DNA of 64,000 bases from Providencia vermicola (GTDB lineage: Bacteria > Pseudomonadota > Gammaproteobacteria > Enterobacterales > Enterobacteriaceae), in assembly GCF_010748935.1 (NCBI RefSeq), contig NZ_CP048796.1, positions 251,001-315,000 of the forward strand, written 5' to 3'. Shown one piece after another: positions 28,648-38,588 of this stretch (position 1 is the first letter of the stretch; each line of letters begins with the position of its first letter). The notes beneath the pieces were generated by a model. That model had not been told where the DNA came from and searched no databases. It was given only the letters and a program-made list of their open reading frames with translations. The translations under genes and the position numbers were made by a program.

Positions 28648-29526
28648 ATGTCAGGAAATTATCGTCATCGCCTTCCTCTAAATGCGTTGAGGGCATTCGA
28701 AGCTTCTGCCAGACATTTAAGCTTTACGCGAGCAGGTTTGGAACTGAATGTCACGCAAGCGGCGGTAAGCCAGCAGGTTCGCCTACTGGAAGAGCAACTT
28801 GGATTAGAGTTATTTGTTCGTTTACCTAGAGGGCTGGCATTAACCGATGAGGGGCTTGCTTTACTTCCTGTTTTGAGTCGCTCTTTTGACCAAATAGAGT
28901 CATTATTGCAACAGTTTGAGGATGGTCATTATCACGAAGTACTGAGTGTATCAGTCGTAGGAACTTTTGCTGTAGGCTGGTTGTTACCCCGTTTACCTGC
29001 TTTTACTGAGTTATACCCTTATATTGATTTGCGTATTATGACCCATAATAACGTGGTCAATTTAGCCGCAGAAGGTGTTGATTTCGCTATTCGTTTCGGT
29101 GAGGGGCTATGGCCATTAGCTGAAAATACGCCGTTATTTCCGGCCGCCCATACTGTGCTTTGTTCTGAAAAAATAGCCCATAAATTGACCCATCCTTTGG
29201 ACCTAAAAGAGCACCGTTTAATGCGTTCTTATCGTAAAGATGAATGGGAAAAATGGCAGATTGTAGCGGGACTTGAGCCGTGGCGTGTCAAAGGACCCAT
29301 ATTTGATTCCTCGCGCTTAATGGTTGAAGCAGCATTGCTGACCGACAGCGTAGCCCTTGCACCAAGTTGCATGTTTGAGCATGAATTAAGCGCGGGAACC
29401 TTAGTTCAACCATTTGATCTCAGTGTAACACTCGGGGGATATTGGCTGAGCCGTTTAAAATCTCGCCCAATAACCCCAGCAATGGTGATTTTTCAAAATT
29501 GGTTACTGACTGAAGTTAAATCGTGA
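28648..29526 (+). CDS. ampR: LysR-family regulator of ampC, AmpR
   Basis: Transcription factor that senses muropeptides: it represses ampC with UDP-MurNAc-pentapeptide and activates it with anhydro-muropeptides. An N-terminal LysR helix-turn-helix (LNALRAFEASARHLSFTRAGLELNVTQAAVSQQ region) precedes a periplasmic-binding-like effector domain. The 292 residues match known AmpR proteins (about 291). Its divergent placement next to ampC supports the assignment. It meets ntrC tail to tail with 7 bp between them. Confidence 0.93.
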   Translation: MSGNYRHRLPLNALRAFEASARHLSFTRAGLELNVTQAAVSQQVRLLEEQLGLELFVRLPRGLALTDEGLALLPVLSRSFDQIESLLQQFEDGHYHEVLSVSVVGTFAVGWLLPRLPAFTELYPYIDLRIMTHNNVVNLAAEGVDFAIRFGEGLWPLAENTPLFPAAHTVLCSEKIAHKLTHPLDLKEHRLMRSYRKDEWEKWQIVAGLEPWRVKGPIFDSSRLMVEAALLTDSVALAPSCMFEHELSAGTLVQPFDLSVTLGGYWLSRLKSRPITPAMVIFQNWLLTEVKS

Positions 29527-29533
29527 TAAAGGG

Positions 29534-30979
29534 TTACTCGATGCCTAGCTCTTTTAATTTTCGAGTTAATGTATTGCGACCCCATCCAAGTAAACGAGCA
29601 GCCTCTTGTTTATGTCCATGAGTATGCTTAAGTGCACAGCTCAGCATGGTGTATTCCATTAACGGTACTGTTTGTGCAAGCAAGTTTTCTTTCCCTTCCG
29701 CGAGAGCGTCTTGAGTCCATTGCTCAAGTAATTCAAACCATGCTGTATTATTGCTTGCGACATAATGGCGTGTCGTGGATTCAGTGGATGCATCATTTTG
29801 CTGCTGGTGACCGAGTAAATCTTCAGGTAAGTCTTGTGGCAAAATTTCTTGGCTTGCCGCCATCACGGTGAGCCAGCGACACACGTTTTCCAATTGCCTG
29901 ACATTACCGGGCCAATGATAGTGTTGTAAAAGACGTTCACTCTCTGGATGCAGCAATTTGCTATCAACCCCAAGCTCTTTGGCGGTATTTTGCAAGAAAT
30001 AGTATGCAAGGCGGGGAATGTCCTCGATTCTTTCTCGTAATGGTGGGAGTTGCACACGAATGACATTTAAGCGATGGAATAAATCATCACGGAACAACCC
30101 TTCTTTAACCCTTTTCTCAAGATCTTGGTGAGTCGCAGCAATAATACGGACATCCACTTTTACAGGAGTATAGCCACCTATACGATAAAATTGCCCCTCC
30201 GCAAGTACCCTCAGTAGCCGCGTTTGGATATCGAGTGGCATATCACCAATCTCATCCAAGAATAGAGAACCGCCATTTGCTTGTTCGAAACGACCTTGCC
30301 TAACTTGTGTGGCACCGGTGAATGCCCCCTTTTCGTGACCAAAAAGTTCAGATTCAATCAGGTCTTTAGGGATGGCCGCCATATTTAGTGCAATAAAAGG
30401 CCCGTTGGCTCTAGGGCTATGTTGGTGTAGCGCATGAGCCACTAATTCTTTACCTGTTCCTGATTCACCATTAATTAGCACACTAATTGATGAGCGAGAG
30501 AGACGACCGATAATACGGTAGACCTCTTGCATAGCAGGAGCCTCACCTATCATGGTTGAAGAGACGCTTTCCATTTTTTGTTTGGGGTCACGTTCGACAT
30601 GATTTTGTTCACGACTATGATTTAAGGCGCGTTCAACCAACGCAACGGTTTCATCAATGTCAAAAGGCTTAGGTAGATAATCAAAAGCGCCCGATTGGTA
30701 TGCATTCACCGCGGCATCAAGGTCAGAGTGCGCTGTCATAATAATAATGGGTAATAATGGGTGTGACTGTTTTAGCTGAGTGAGAAGGGCTAAGCCATCC
30801 ACACCAGGCATACGAATATCCGATAACAAAACATCAGGTTGGTCATGTGTTAGCGCCGCGAGGACGCTATCTGCGCTATCAAAACAGGTGCAATGAAAAG
30901 AGGCACTATTTAATGCACGCTCAAGTACCCAACGAATAGAACTGTCATCATCAACAACCCAGATTTTTCCCTGTTGCAT
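29534..30979 (-). CDS. glnG: nitrogen response regulator NtrC
   Basis: Sigma54-dependent activator of nitrogen genes, phosphorylated by NtrB. The receiver domain has Asp54 in LLSDIRMPG. The AAA+ domain has Walker A GESGTGKE and the sigma54-contact loop [15 protein letters not shown]. The Fis-type helix-turn-helix is [21 protein letters not shown]. The 481 residues are close to E. coli (469). It begins 9 nt after ntrB. Confidence 0.97.
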   Translation of the reverse strand: MQQGKIWVVDDDSSIRWVLERALNSASFHCTCFDSADSVLAALTHDQPDVLLSDIRMPGVDGLALLTQLKQSHPLLPIIIMTAHSDLDAAVNAYQSGAFDYLPKPFDIDETVALVERALNHSREQNHVERDPKQKMESVSSTMIGEAPAMQEVYRIIGRLSRSSISVLINGESGTGKELVAHALHQHSPRANGPFIALNMAAIPKDLIESELFGHEKGAFTGATQVRQGRFEQANGGSLFLDEIGDMPLDIQTRLLRVLAEGQFYRIGGYTPVKVDVRIIAATHQDLEKRVKEGLFRDDLFHRLNVIRVQLPPLRERIEDIPRLAYYFLQNTAKELGVDSKLLHPESERLLQHYHWPGNVRQLENVCRWLTVMAASQEILPQDLPEDLLGHQQQNDASTESTTRHYVASNNTAWFELLEQWTQDALAEGKENLLAQTVPLMEYTMLSCALKHTHGHKQEAARLLGWGRNTLTRKLKELGIE

Positions 30980-30988
30980 TGTTATCTC

Positions 30989-32038
30989 CTATTTTTTAAT
31001 TGGTAGATAAATAGAAAACTCGGTATGACCGGGCCAACTGGTAAATTCAATTTTTCCTGCATGTTGGTCAACTAAACTATGAACGATGGATAGACCTAAT
31101 CCCGTGCCACCTAAGCGACCACTTACCATGGGGTAAAATAAGGTGTCTTGTATAGCTAATGGAATGCCTGGGCCATTATCTTCGATATCGATACGTGCCG
31201 CTAAGCGATAACGTTCACCTTGCAACATCACTTGAAATGCGGTGCGAGTTCGTAATGTAATCGTACCACCTGTCTCAGAAAGCGCTTGTAACGCATTACG
31301 AATAATATTTAGCAGAACCTGCTCAATTTGGTCAGGATAGTATTCAAGGTCAGGCAAGCTTGGATCATAATCGCGGACTAATGTGATGTTGTCTGGTTTT
31401 TCTAACGACACCAATCGGACGATATTTTCAGCGCTATGATGAATGCTTTGTTGTGTTTTAGGACCGGGGTATTGTGGGCCTAGTAACCGGTCAACCAAGG
31501 CTCTTAGCCGATCTGCTTGCTCAATAATGACTTGTGTATATTCGTTTAATTGTGGATCCGGCAAGGCTTTAGAGAGCAACTGAGCCGCTCCTCTTAGGCC
31601 GCCTAAGGGGTTTTTGATCTCGTGAGCAAGCCCTCTGATGAGCTCTCTTGCTGCTAATTGTTGGGCATTTTGTACTTGTTCTTGGCTTAGCCGACGTTGA
31701 CTGTCTAATTGATAAAGCTCTAATAAAATAAATTGGCTAGAAAAAGGCTGTGCGCTTAACGCCATCACATGGGAGTGATTATTAAACACCAGCGTGACCT
31801 CGTTATCGGTAAAACTGTGGCCTTCTTTTAAGCTGTTTAACATTAACTCGTCATTTAAAGAGCAATAACTACAAAGAACAGGTAATGGTGTGCCATATAT
31901 CTTGCGTTGACTTTGCGCAAGTATTTGCAAAGCCGCGTGATTAGCATAATGAATCACAAGGTCATAATCGACAATTAAGACGCTGTTTAACAGTGAGTTG
32001 AGGATGTGTTCTGGTGCTGGCAAATGTTCGGCTTTCAT
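30989..32038 (-). CDS. glnL: nitrogen sensor histidine kinase NtrB
   Basis: Cytoplasmic kinase/phosphatase for NtrC, controlled by PII. An N-terminal PAS domain ([22 protein letters not shown]) precedes the H-box [20 protein letters not shown] with His139. The ATP-binding boxes are [16 protein letters not shown] and GGTGLGLSI. The ATG was chosen because AGGAG lies 9 nt upstream and it gives exactly the E. coli length of 349; an in-frame GTG six codons earlier overlaps that site. Confidence 0.97.
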   Translation of the reverse strand: MKAEHLPAPEHILNSLLNSVLIVDYDLVIHYANHAALQILAQSQRKIYGTPLPVLCSYCSLNDELMLNSLKEGHSFTDNEVTLVFNNHSHVMALSAQPFSSQFILLELYQLDSQRRLSQEQVQNAQQLAARELIRGLAHEIKNPLGGLRGAAQLLSKALPDPQLNEYTQVIIEQADRLRALVDRLLGPQYPGPKTQQSIHHSAENIVRLVSLEKPDNITLVRDYDPSLPDLEYYPDQIEQVLLNIIRNALQALSETGGTITLRTRTAFQVMLQGERYRLAARIDIEDNGPGIPLAIQDTLFYPMVSGRLGGTGLGLSIVHSLVDQHAGKIEFTSWPGHTEFSIYLPIKK

Positions 32039-32051
32039 GTAATTCTGCTCC

Positions 32052-32068
32052 TGCACTATTTTGGTGCA
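32052..32068. promoter_or_regulatory. NtrC-binding site upstream of glnL
   Basis: TGCACTATTTTGGTGCA closely matches the NtrC consensus TGCACC-N5-GGTGCA. It sits just ahead of the glnL ribosome-binding site, as at the E. coli glnL promoter where NtrC represses. Confidence 0.8.
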
Positions 32069-32141
32069 TTATACTTGATTTACCCAACAAAGCTGCAACT
32101 TGAATAACAATGCCGTCAATTTATCTATTACTAAAAAGTCA

Positions 32142-32168
32142 GAGAAAAGGCCCCATCAAAGATGGGGC
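32142..32168 (-). terminator. Rho-independent terminator of glnA
   Basis: GCCCCATC, an AAA loop and GATGGGGC form a strong stem. On the minus strand it is followed by CTTTTCTCTG. It lies in the glnA-glnL gap, so glnLG would need read-through or its own promoter. Confidence 0.82.
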
Positions 32169-32209
32169 AAATGTTTCACGGCAACAAAGACTAGCAGTGG
32201 AACGGCGTG

Positions 32210-33619
32210 TTACACACTGTAGTACATTTCAAATTCTAGTGGATGCGGCGTCATGCGGACACGTTGAATATCGTTACGCAGTAATTCAATGTAGGCGTCG
32301 ATAGCGTCATTAGTGAAGACACCACCACGCGTTAAGAATTCGCGATTTTTATCTAATTCATTCAGCGCTTCTTCTAATGAACCCGCAACCGTTGGGATCT
32401 CTTTCGCTTCTTCTGGTGGCAAGTCATACAAGTTTTTATCCATAGCATCACCTGGGTGGATCTTGTTGATGATGCCATCAAGACCCGCCATTAGCTGGGC
32501 AGCAAACGCCAAATAAGGGTTAGCAGCAGGGTCTGGGAAACGAACTTCAATACGGCGCGCTTTGGTGCTAGCAACAACAGGAATACGGATAGATGCTGAG
32601 CGGTTACGTGCTGAGTAAGCCAACATAACGGGTGCTTCAAACCCTGGAACCAAACGTTTATAGGAGTTGGTTGTTGGGTTAGTGAAGGCATTCAACGCAC
32701 GAGCGTGTTTGATAATACCGCCAATGTAGTAAAGCGCCATTTCAGATAACCCGCCGTACTTATCGCCTGCAAATAGGTTGATACCATCTTTTGACAGTGA
32801 CATATGACAGTGCATACCTGAACCGTTATCGCCAACTAAAGGTTTTGGCATAAAGGTCGCTGTTTTACCATAAGCATGTGCGACGTTATGCACGACATAT
32901 TTATAAATCTGAGTTTCATCCGCTTTTTTCGTCATTGTATTAAAGCGACATGCCACTTCGTTTTGTCCAGCAGTAGCGACTTCATGGTGATGCGCTTCAA
33001 CCACTAAGCCCATTTCTTCCATTGTGGTGCACATTGCAGAACGCAAGTCCTGTGAAGAATCGACAGGCGGAACAGGGAAATAGCCGCCTTTTACGCCTGG
33101 ACGATGACCTTTGTTACCACCTTCATATTTAGTGCCGGTATTCCATGCCGCTTCAATATCATCGATATGATAGTAGCTGCTGTGCATGCTATTACCAAAA
33201 CGGATGTCATCAAAGATGAAGAATTCAGGTTCTGGCCCAAATAATACGGTATCCGCGATCCCACTAGAACGTAAAAAATCTTCCGCGCGTTGAGAGATAG
33301 AACGAGGGTCACGGTCGTAACCTTGCATGGTACCTGGCTCAAGGATATCGCAACGAATGATCAATGTTGGATCCGCAAAAAATGGGTCAAGCATTGCAGT
33401 TGATGGATCTGGCATGAGCACCATGTCAGATTCGTTAATGCCTTTCCAGCCACCAATCGATGAACCGTCAAACATTTTGCCTTCTTCAAAGAAGTCTTCG
33501 TTGACTTGATGAGCAGGGATGGTGATGTGCTGCTCTTTACCTTTGGTATCAGTAAAACGCAAATCGATAAATTTTATTTTGTGCTCTTCTATCAGCGATA
33601 AAACGTGTTCTGAGGACAT
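32210..33619 (-). CDS. glnA: type I glutamine synthetase GlnA
   Basis: Dodecameric enzyme that makes glutamine from glutamate, ammonia and ATP. The 469 residues equal E. coli. Motifs are the N-terminal beta-Grasp [11 protein letters not shown], the glutamate/ATP-site [19 protein letters not shown] and the adenylylation loop NLYDLPPEE, whose Tyr is the modified residue of GlnE-controlled enzymes. It heads glnA-glnL-glnG and is driven by a sigma54 promoter with two NtrC sites. Confidence 0.98.
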   Translation of the reverse strand: MSSEHVLSLIEEHKIKFIDLRFTDTKGKEQHITIPAHQVNEDFFEEGKMFDGSSIGGWKGINESDMVLMPDPSTAMLDPFFADPTLIIRCDILEPGTMQGYDRDPRSISQRAEDFLRSSGIADTVLFGPEPEFFIFDDIRFGNSMHSSYYHIDDIEAAWNTGTKYEGGNKGHRPGVKGGYFPVPPVDSSQDLRSAMCTTMEEMGLVVEAHHHEVATAGQNEVACRFNTMTKKADETQIYKYVVHNVAHAYGKTATFMPKPLVGDNGSGMHCHMSLSKDGINLFAGDKYGGLSEMALYYIGGIIKHARALNAFTNPTTNSYKRLVPGFEAPVMLAYSARNRSASIRIPVVASTKARRIEVRFPDPAANPYLAFAAQLMAGLDGIINKIHPGDAMDKNLYDLPPEEAKEIPTVAGSLEEALNELDKNREFLTRGGVFTNDAIDAYIELLRNDIQRVRMTPHPLEFEMYYSV

Positions 33620-33742
33620 CGTCGGCTCTCCTGGTCAGGTCGGTTTTGCAAAATAATCACAGGCAGTTGGATTATTTTTTGCCATTATTTCTGGCTTTTC
33701 AGCGTCAGTTAATCAAGGTGTCACTTCTTACATAAAAATATA

Positions 33743-33758
33743 AGCGAAAAACGTGCCA
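33743..33758 (-). promoter_or_regulatory. sigma54 promoter of glnA (glnAp2-like)
   Basis: Read on the minus strand, TGGCACGTTTTTCGCT matches the -24 TGGCAC and -12 TCGC elements of E. coli glnAp2 (TGGCAC-N5-TCGCT). The predicted start near 33732 gives a glnA leader of about 110 nt. Confidence 0.88.
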
Positions 33759-33830
33759 ACTTTTAAAATAGCCTAAATACGGCATATTACAACGTTATGA
33801 CAAACGGATAAGGAAATAAACAGCAGTAAT

Positions 33831-33847
33831 TGCACTGATATGGTGCA
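33831..33847. promoter_or_regulatory. NtrC enhancer site 1 of glnA
   Basis: TGCACTGATATGGTGCA is a good 17-bp NtrC dyad. Its centre lies about 107 bp upstream of the predicted sigma54 start, the spacing known from E. coli glnA. Confidence 0.88.
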
Positions 33848-33861
33848 ATTTACTTTTTGAT

Positions 33862-33878
33862 TGCACAGATGTAGTGCA
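33862..33878. promoter_or_regulatory. NtrC enhancer site 2 of glnA
   Basis: TGCACAGATGTAGTGCA is a second NtrC dyad, 31 bp (three helical turns) from the first and centred near -138. The pair should let NtrC oligomerise. Confidence 0.88.
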
Positions 33879-33996
33879 ATTTGACTAGGATGGGATTTAA
33901 ATTGACGTAATAAAGTCGATTGATTGGCTATTTAGCCTTGTGCTTGACGTCTAAGCCCAAGGCTGTTCATTTTATAAAAATGGCTAAATAACAACA

Positions 33997-34653
33997 TTAT
34001 TCATCGATATTGTCAGTCAGTAATGTGTTTACTTGCTCAATTTGCTGTACTGCATCATTAATGATCTGTGCGATTTGGCGTGTTTGGGTTTCATTCAGTT
34101 GCTTTAGCACCATTTTATGGCGCAATAATGCTTTGAAACGGTGAACCGCCATTTCGATTTCTTCGGATAAATTACCGCCGTGCTGCATGTCGCGAGCTTT
34201 GGTTAATTTACGGAAAATAGTGGCCTCAATCTCTTGATTCGCTTTTAAATGTTCGGCACCTTCCGCGGTAATTTTGAAGCTTTTACGATTACGTTCAATT
34301 ATTTCTGATTCAAGAAAACCTTGCTCTTCAAGTAACGTTAGCGTTGGGTAAACGACCCCAGGGCTTGGTACATATAAACCACTGGACGCTTCTTGAATAT
34401 CTTTAATAATTTCATAGCCATAGCTTGGTTTTTTGGCAACTAATGACAGCACCATAATGTGCAAATCACCATGGTCGAATAAACGACGTAATCCACGTCC
34501 ACGACCTTTATGACGACCTTCGCCATGTCTACGGCCCTTACCATGACAATGACGACCTTCACCATGACCATGATCTTCGCCGTGGCAACATTGATGTCCA
34601 TGGCCGTCTTCATGGCGTGAATGATAAACATGACGGCAGGTATGAATTCGCAT
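33997..34653 (-). CDS. yqjI: YqjI-like PadR-family metal-sensing regulator
   Basis: PadR winged-helix repressor with a His/Cys-rich N-terminus. Residues 1-55 are packed with His, Gly, Cys and Arg (HGHQCCHGEDHGHGEGRHCHG), like E. coli YqjI, which binds nickel and represses the ferric reductase gene yqjH. The PadR core follows (DLHIMVLSLVAKKPSYGYEII and SPGVVYPTLTLLEEQGFL), then a C-terminal helical part. The 218 residues resemble YqjI (207). No yqjH lies next to it; it sits between glnA and typA, which are adjacent in E. coli. Palindromes upstream suggest autoregulation. The family call is firm, the exact orthology less so. Confidence 0.85.
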   Translation of the reverse strand: MRIHTCRHVYHSRHEDGHGHQCCHGEDHGHGEGRHCHGKGRRHGEGRHKGRGRGLRRLFDHGDLHIMVLSLVAKKPSYGYEIIKDIQEASSGLYVPSPGVVYPTLTLLEEQGFLESEIIERNRKSFKITAEGAEHLKANQEIEATIFRKLTKARDMQHGGNLSEEIEMAVHRFKALLRHKMVLKQLNETQTRQIAQIINDAVQQIEQVNTLLTDNIDE

Positions 34654-34668
34654 ATAATCCTCCTTAAT

Positions 34669-34740
34669 TAGATATATCGAATTAGCTTGAGTTAAATATA
34701 AATAGATATATCTAATTAGTCAATTTAGATATATCTAAAT
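34669..34740. promoter_or_regulatory. palindromic operator cluster of the PadR regulator
   Basis: Three copies of a 12-bp element occur immediately upstream of the start: TAGATATATCGA (34669-34680), TAGATATATCTA (34703-34714) and ATTTAGATATATCTAAAT (34723-34740, an 18-bp perfect palindrome). Repeated dyads this close to a PadR gene are probable binding sites for its own product. Confidence 0.75.
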
Positions 34741-35074
34741 CACATTAAAAGGGTCGAAAACTAGATATTGTGCAAAAAAATCTATTTTTTATTCTTTTTT
34801 TAGGCGGATAATTAATGGTACAAAGTGTATTACTCTGCTACTTTGTGGTTTTTCAGTACTGATACGGGTTATTTTCTGATATATTCCGCGATTGTTACGC
34901 AACTGAATGTTTTTTAGTTAAAAACTTTTTATACAGTGATGGGTTTCACATTTATTCCACTTGTGCGGAAAAACGTGTAAAATAACAGCAAATTAACGTA
35001 GAAAGTATGCTTCCTATATCGATTTAGGCGCAATAAAGCATATTCCTTTCCTGTCAATTAAACGGTAAAAATCC
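34741..35074. other. typA leader and promoter region
   Basis: An AT-rich, gene-free stretch between the PadR gene operators and typA. No box that I can name is clear, and no hairpin stands out. Confidence 0.4.
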
Positions 35075-36898
35075 TTGTCAATTCAAAACTTAAGAAATAT
35101 CGCCATCATCGCTCACGTTGACCATGGCAAGACAACACTGGTTGGTAAATTACTACAGCAATCAGGCACGTTCGGTGAACGTGAAACTGTAGATGAGCGT
35201 GTTATGGACTCCAATGACTTGGAGAAAGAGCGCGGTATCACCATCCTTGCTAAAAACACCGCGATCAAATGGAATGACTATCGCATTAACATCGTAGATA
35301 CCCCAGGCCACGCCGACTTCGGTGGTGAAGTTGAACGTGTTATGTCAATGGTTGACAGCGTTCTGCTGGTGGTTGATGCGACTGATGGTCCTATGCCTCA
35401 AACGCGTTTCGTTACCCAAAAAGCGTTTGATAATGGCTTAAAACCCATTGTTGTTATCAATAAAGTTGACCGCCCAGGCTCACGTCCTGATTGGGTAGTT
35501 GACCAAGTATTTGATTTATTCGTTAACTTAGGTGCAACGGATGAACAGCTTGATTTCCCTATTGTTTATGCATCTGCAATAAACGGTATTGCGGGTCTTG
35601 ACCATACTGATATGGCTGAAGACATGACCCCACTTTACGAAGCTATCGTAAAATACGTTGAGCCACCAAAAGTTGATCTGGAAGGCCCTTTCCAGATGCA
35701 AGTATCACAGCTAGATTACAACAGCTACTTAGGTGTTATCGGTATTGGTCGTATCAAGCGTGGTACAGTGAAACCAAACCAGCAAGTGACGGTGATCGAC
35801 AGCGAAGGTAACACTCGCAATGGTAAAATTGGTAAGGTACTGACTCACTTAGGTTTAGAGCGTATTGACTCTCAACAAGCTGAAGCCGGTGACATCGTTG
35901 CGCTGACGGGGTTAGGTGAACTTAATATCTCCGACACGATTTGTAACGTGGGGAATGTGGAAGCGCTGCCTGCATTAGCGGTAGATGAGCCAACAGTTAG
36001 CATGTTCTATTGTGTTAACACCTCACCATTCTGTGGTCGTGAAGGTAAGTTTGTGACATCTCGTCAGATTCTTGACCGCTTGAATAAAGAACTCGTTCAT
36101 AACGTGGCGTTGCGTGTTGAAGAAACCCAAGATCCAGACGCATTCCGTGTTTCTGGTCGTGGTGAGTTGCACTTATCTGTTCTGATCGAAAATATGCGTC
36201 GTGAAGGTTTCGAATTGGCGGTTTCTCGTCCAAAAGTTATCTTCCGTGAAGTTGATGGTCGTAAACAAGAGCCATTTGAACAAGTGACCTTAGATGTTGA
36301 AGAACAACACCAAGGTGATGTCATGAAGGCGTTGGGTGAACGTAAAGGTGACCTACGCGATATGATGCCAGATGGTAAAGGTCGTGTACGTCTTGACTAC
36401 ATCATTCCTAGCCGTGGCCTGATTGGCTTCCGTACTGAGTTCATGACGATGACATCGGGTACTGGCTTACTGTATTCAACATTCAGCCACTATGATGATG
36501 TTCGTCCGGGTGAAATCGGCGGCCGCCAAAATGGCGTATTGATTTCAAACGGTCAAGGTAAAGCGGTTGCTTATGCACTGTACAGCCTGCAAGACCGCGG
36601 TAAGCTGTTCTTAGGTCACGGTGCAGAAGTGTATGAAGGCCAAATCATTGGTATTCACTCACGTTCAAATGACCTGACTGTTAACTGCTTAACAGGTAAG
36701 AAATTGACTAACATGCGTGCATCGGGTACTGACGAAGCCACAACGCTGTCGCCACCAATCAAAATGACTCTGGAACAAGCGCTTGAGTTTATTGATGATG
36801 ACGAGTTAGTTGAGGTCACTCCACAGTCTATTCGCCTACGTAAGCGTCACTTGACTGAAAACGATCGCCGCCGTGCAAATCGTTCAAAAGATGACTAA
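35075..36898 (+). CDS. typA: ribosome-associated GTPase TypA/BipA
   Basis: Translational GTPase that binds 70S ribosomes and helps 50S assembly and growth in cold or stress. Its G motifs are [11 protein letters not shown] (G1), [12 protein letters not shown] (G3) and NKVD (G4). EF-G-like domains and the BipA-specific C-terminal domain follow ([23 protein letters not shown]). The 607 residues equal E. coli. The start is a TTG: the encoded [20 protein letters not shown] lines up with the E. coli start, and no in-frame ATG lies before the GTPase motif. It faces glnA across the PadR gene. Confidence 0.96.
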   Translation: MSIQNLRNIAIIAHVDHGKTTLVGKLLQQSGTFGERETVDERVMDSNDLEKERGITILAKNTAIKWNDYRINIVDTPGHADFGGEVERVMSMVDSVLLVVDATDGPMPQTRFVTQKAFDNGLKPIVVINKVDRPGSRPDWVVDQVFDLFVNLGATDEQLDFPIVYASAINGIAGLDHTDMAEDMTPLYEAIVKYVEPPKVDLEGPFQMQVSQLDYNSYLGVIGIGRIKRGTVKPNQQVTVIDSEGNTRNGKIGKVLTHLGLERIDSQQAEAGDIVALTGLGELNISDTICNVGNVEALPALAVDEPTVSMFYCVNTSPFCGREGKFVTSRQILDRLNKELVHNVALRVEETQDPDAFRVSGRGELHLSVLIENMRREGFELAVSRPKVIFREVDGRKQEPFEQVTLDVEEQHQGDVMKALGERKGDLRDMMPDGKGRVRLDYIIPSRGLIGFRTEFMTMTSGTGLLYSTFSHYDDVRPGEIGGRQNGVLISNGQGKAVAYALYSLQDRGKLFLGHGAEVYEGQIIGIHSRSNDLTVNCLTGKKLTNMRASGTDEATTLSPPIKMTLEQALEFIDDDELVEVTPQSIRLRKRHLTENDRRRANRSKDD

Positions 36899-36927
36899 TT
36901 ATCGTTAGCGAGATAGCTATCATGAAG

Positions 36928-36953
36928 AAGGCGCCCAAAAGGCGCCTTTTTTA
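36928..36953 (+). terminator. Rho-independent terminator of typA
   Basis: AAGGCGCC, a 5-nt loop and GGCGCCTT are followed by TTTTTT. This is a strong terminator 30 bp past the typA stop; the converging abgT ends beyond it. Confidence 0.92.
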
Positions 36954-36971
36954 TCCGTATAGGCAGATGCG

Positions 36972-38501
36972 TTAAGGATGGAGTAGAGGATAAACCCCTG
37001 GGCCTATTGGTAAGCCGGCATAGTACCAACCTACGAGTAGTAATATCCAAACGCCAAAGAAGACTAATGGGTAAGGCAAAATTAAGGTGTAATAGGTGCC
37101 GAGTTGGGCATTTTTGTAATATCGCTGCAAGAACCCTAAAAATAGTGGCAAGAAAGGGGACATAGGCGCTAGCGGTAATACGGCAGAATCTGCAATGCGG
37201 AAAACTATTTGGGCAAAAGCTGGGTGGAAGCCTAATAAAACAAACATGGGCACAAAGATAGGCGCTAGGATAGACCAAATCGCCGAGCCACTCGCAATAA
37301 ACATACATAAAAATGCGGATAAAAACATCAAGCCAATAAACGCAGGAACACCTGTCATCCCTAAATTTTCAAGTAAGTCAGTTAAACCTATTGCCATAAA
37401 TTTCCCCATATTGCTCCAATTGAAAAAAGCAACAAACTGGGAAAGTGGGAAAACCATAACAATAAAGCCTGCCATGCTTTTCATTGGATCAACTAATAAA
37501 TCAGGGATATCGTTTGGTTTTTTAATCTGCTTTGTCGAAATACCATAAGTAATAGATACCACAAAGAAGAAAATAATAATGACAGGAACAATGCCTTTAA
37601 TGAAAGGAGATGGAATAACCGAGCCAGTTTGAGGGTCACGAAGCGGGGCGCCTTCCGGCACAACCATTAACGCAACAATAGCGATAAAGATGAGTGCTGA
37701 AAGTCCGCTCATTAATAACCCACGATTTTGTAATGGTGTCAGTTTTTCTAAGCGGTCATTAGAGGTTCCTTCCCATTTTGGTAGCCTAGGCTCAATAAAT
37801 TTGTCCGTGAGTAATGCGCCAGCAATCGTTAAGACAATCACGGAAGTCGCCATAAAATACCAGTTATCAATCACACTAACATGTAAGTTAGGGTCAATGA
37901 TCATTGCCGCCTCAGTACTAATGCCTGAAAGTAAAACGTCGGTGGTGACAATGAGTAAGTTAGCGGTGAATCCCGAGCCTACGCCGGCAATAGCGGCGAG
38001 TAAGCCTGCAACTGGGTGACGCCCTACCGCAATAAAAATTAATGCGCCTAATGGGGGCATGACGACAAGAGCCGCATCTGATGAAATATGGCTAAAAAAC
38101 GCGATAAAGAGCACCATGTAACTGGCATAGCGTTTATTAATTCCTGACGCCATTTTGTACATTAAGGCTTGCAATAAACCTACTTTCTCAGCGAGACCCG
38201 CCCCGATAACTAATGCGAGAATTGCCCCAAGAGGCGCGAAGCTACTAAAGTTTTTGACGATATTAGGCAATATCCATTGAATGCCTTCAACGCTCAATAA
38301 ATTCTTAACCGAAACCAGTTCACCGTTAGCGGGATTTTTGACTGATAAATCGAACCAAGACAGTATTGCAGTAGCAACCATTAGGATCGCGAGAAGATAG
38401 ACGAAGAGAATAAAAGGATTAGGTATTTTATTCCCGACACGCTCTATCCAACGAAAAATAGCACCTGGACTTTTATTCATTGAAGTTGCAGTTTGATTCA
38501 T
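36972..38501 (-). CDS. abgT: p-aminobenzoyl-glutamate transporter AbgT
   Basis: Inner-membrane transporter of the AbgT family. It imports p-aminobenzoyl-glutamate, a folate breakdown product; family members can also export sulfonamides. The 509 residues contain about 11 hydrophobic helices, with IERVGNKIPNPFILFVYLLA at the N-terminus and HISSDAALVVMPPLGALIF in the core. It is the last gene of abgABT, 87 bp after abgB, with a stem-loop in the gap. Confidence 0.94.
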   Translation of the reverse strand: MNQTATSMNKSPGAIFRWIERVGNKIPNPFILFVYLLAILMVATAILSWFDLSVKNPANGELVSVKNLLSVEGIQWILPNIVKNFSSFAPLGAILALVIGAGLAEKVGLLQALMYKMASGINKRYASYMVLFIAFFSHISSDAALVVMPPLGALIFIAVGRHPVAGLLAAIAGVGSGFTANLLIVTTDVLLSGISTEAAMIIDPNLHVSVIDNWYFMATSVIVLTIAGALLTDKFIEPRLPKWEGTSNDRLEKLTPLQNRGLLMSGLSALIFIAIVALMVVPEGAPLRDPQTGSVIPSPFIKGIVPVIIIFFFVVSITYGISTKQIKKPNDIPDLLVDPMKSMAGFIVMVFPLSQFVAFFNWSNMGKFMAIGLTDLLENLGMTGVPAFIGLMFLSAFLCMFIASGSAIWSILAPIFVPMFVLLGFHPAFAQIVFRIADSAVLPLAPMSPFLPLFLGFLQRYYKNAQLGTYYTLILPYPLVFFGVWILLLVGWYYAGLPIGPGVYPLLHP

Positions 38502-38548
38502 GATGTTTTCCTATGTATTTGCAATTATTGTTATTTTTATAATTGTGA

Positions 38549-38580
38549 TGGCGGGCGTTATGATTGTTATTTGCCCGCCA
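38549..38580 (-). terminator. abgB-abgT intercistronic stem-loop
   Basis: TGGCGGGC (38549-38556) pairs with GCCCGCCA (38573-38580) across 16 nt, just after abgB. Its function is probably mRNA processing or attenuation. Confidence 0.5.
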
Positions 38581-38588
38581 ATGTCACG

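Noticed and set aside
34440-34631. 63-residue Met/Val-rich frame inside the PadR gene
   Set aside because: It is an alternate-frame reading of the His-rich coding repeat and has no independent support.
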